From Pseudomonas sp. Irchel 3E13 (GTDB taxonomy: Bacteria > Pseudomonadota > Gammaproteobacteria > Pseudomonadales > Pseudomonadaceae): a stretch of DNA of 64,000 nucleotides. Below are positions 63,876 to 64,000 of the stretch, in pieces (position 1 is the first letter of the stretch; every line of letters begins with the position of its first letter). The stretch is taken from assembly GCF_900187455.1 (NCBI RefSeq), contig NZ_FYDX01000015.1, forward strand, positions 143,367 to 207,366, read 5' to 3'. The notes beneath the pieces were generated by a model, which had not been told where the DNA came from, did no database searches, and worked only from the letters and a program-made list of their open reading frames with translations. The position numbers were made by a program, and so were the translations under genes.

Positions 63876-64000
63876 CTACGCGGCCTGTGCTCTGTAGGCT
63901 ACAGGGCTCAGGCCGCCGAGCTTCATCTTGATGCGTTCGTGGTTGTAGTAGCGGATGTACTCGTCAATTCCGACACGTAGTTGGTCGATCGTCTCGAAGC
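63876..64000 (-). CDS. IS3-family transposase OrfB, C-terminal end (cut by window edge)
   Basis: The last 40 or so codons of an IS3-type transposase on the minus strand: 'FETIDQLRVGIDEYIRYYNH' then 'ERIKMKLGGLSPVAYRAQ' and a TAG stop. 'YIxYYNxERIKxKLxGLSPxxYR' is the IS3/IS150-group ending. The DDE residues would lie beyond position 64000. The element sits outside the argE terminator and next to a REP copy, a frequent landing site for insertions in Pseudomonas. Confidence 0.85.
   Translation of the reverse strand, partial: FETIDQLRVGIDEYIRYYNHERIKMKLGGLSPVAYRAQAA

Overview
The window looks like chromosomal DNA of a fluorescens-group Pseudomonas. It is GC-rich and carries Pseudomonas-type REP palindromes (the 'cgcgagcaagctcgctccta' family) in at least six intergenic gaps. 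It also has a GlgE/TreS/GlgB alpha-glucan cluster in Pseudomonas order and an oxaloacetate decarboxylase very like PA4872. No tRNA, rRNA, CRISPR or prophage was seen. The only mobile element is the 3' end of an IS3-type transposase cut by the right edge.

Layout. 0.1-1.2 kb: azlCD amino-acid exporter. 1.6-5.5 kb: an MHS-family transporter, a fosmidomycin-resistance-type MFS pump and its divergent AraC regulator. 5.6-10.1 kb: a leuCD-like hydratase pair, a LysR regulator and a 2-hydroxycarboxylate transporter, which look like a catabolic module rather than leucine synthesis. 10.2-18.1 kb: a small proline-rich protein and glgE, treS-maltokinase fusion and glgB. 18.1-49.3 kb: one coherent surface-adhesion region, all on the minus strand. 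It contains a heme oxygenase, a TolC/HlyD/HlyD/M50-HlyD exporter operon, a 3099-residue LEPR-motif beta-propeller protein behind tadG, a full Tad (Flp) pilus operon and an OmpR-type two-component system. 49.5-53.5 kb: AraC regulator, two small helical proteins and a chemoreceptor. 53.8-58.8 kb: an L-tartrate operon (dctA-ttdA-ttdB-oxaloacetate decarboxylase) with a divergent LysR. 58.9-63.8 kb: LysR, a RidA-like protein, a flavoprotein, DUF1028 and an ArgE-like deacetylase.

The main discovery candidate is the 18-49 kb region. Five minus-strand promoters carry the same direct repeat, CTTAAG-N4-CTTAAT on the coding strand. In four of them it sits exactly 10 nt upstream of a TTG-type -35 element followed by a plausible -10. 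These promoters drive the heme oxygenase, the exporter operon, tadG plus the giant protein, and flp plus the tad operon; the fifth box precedes the response-regulator gene, beside a good Fur-box match. The simplest reading is one two-component, probably iron-linked, regulon. It would join Tad pili to a giant surface protein whose proposed exporter has an M50 intramembrane protease fused to an HlyD arm and no ATPase gene nearby.

Functions are assigned by recognising motifs and family resemblance by eye. No database search or alignment was run. Start codons were chosen from ribosome binding sites and overlap with neighbours.
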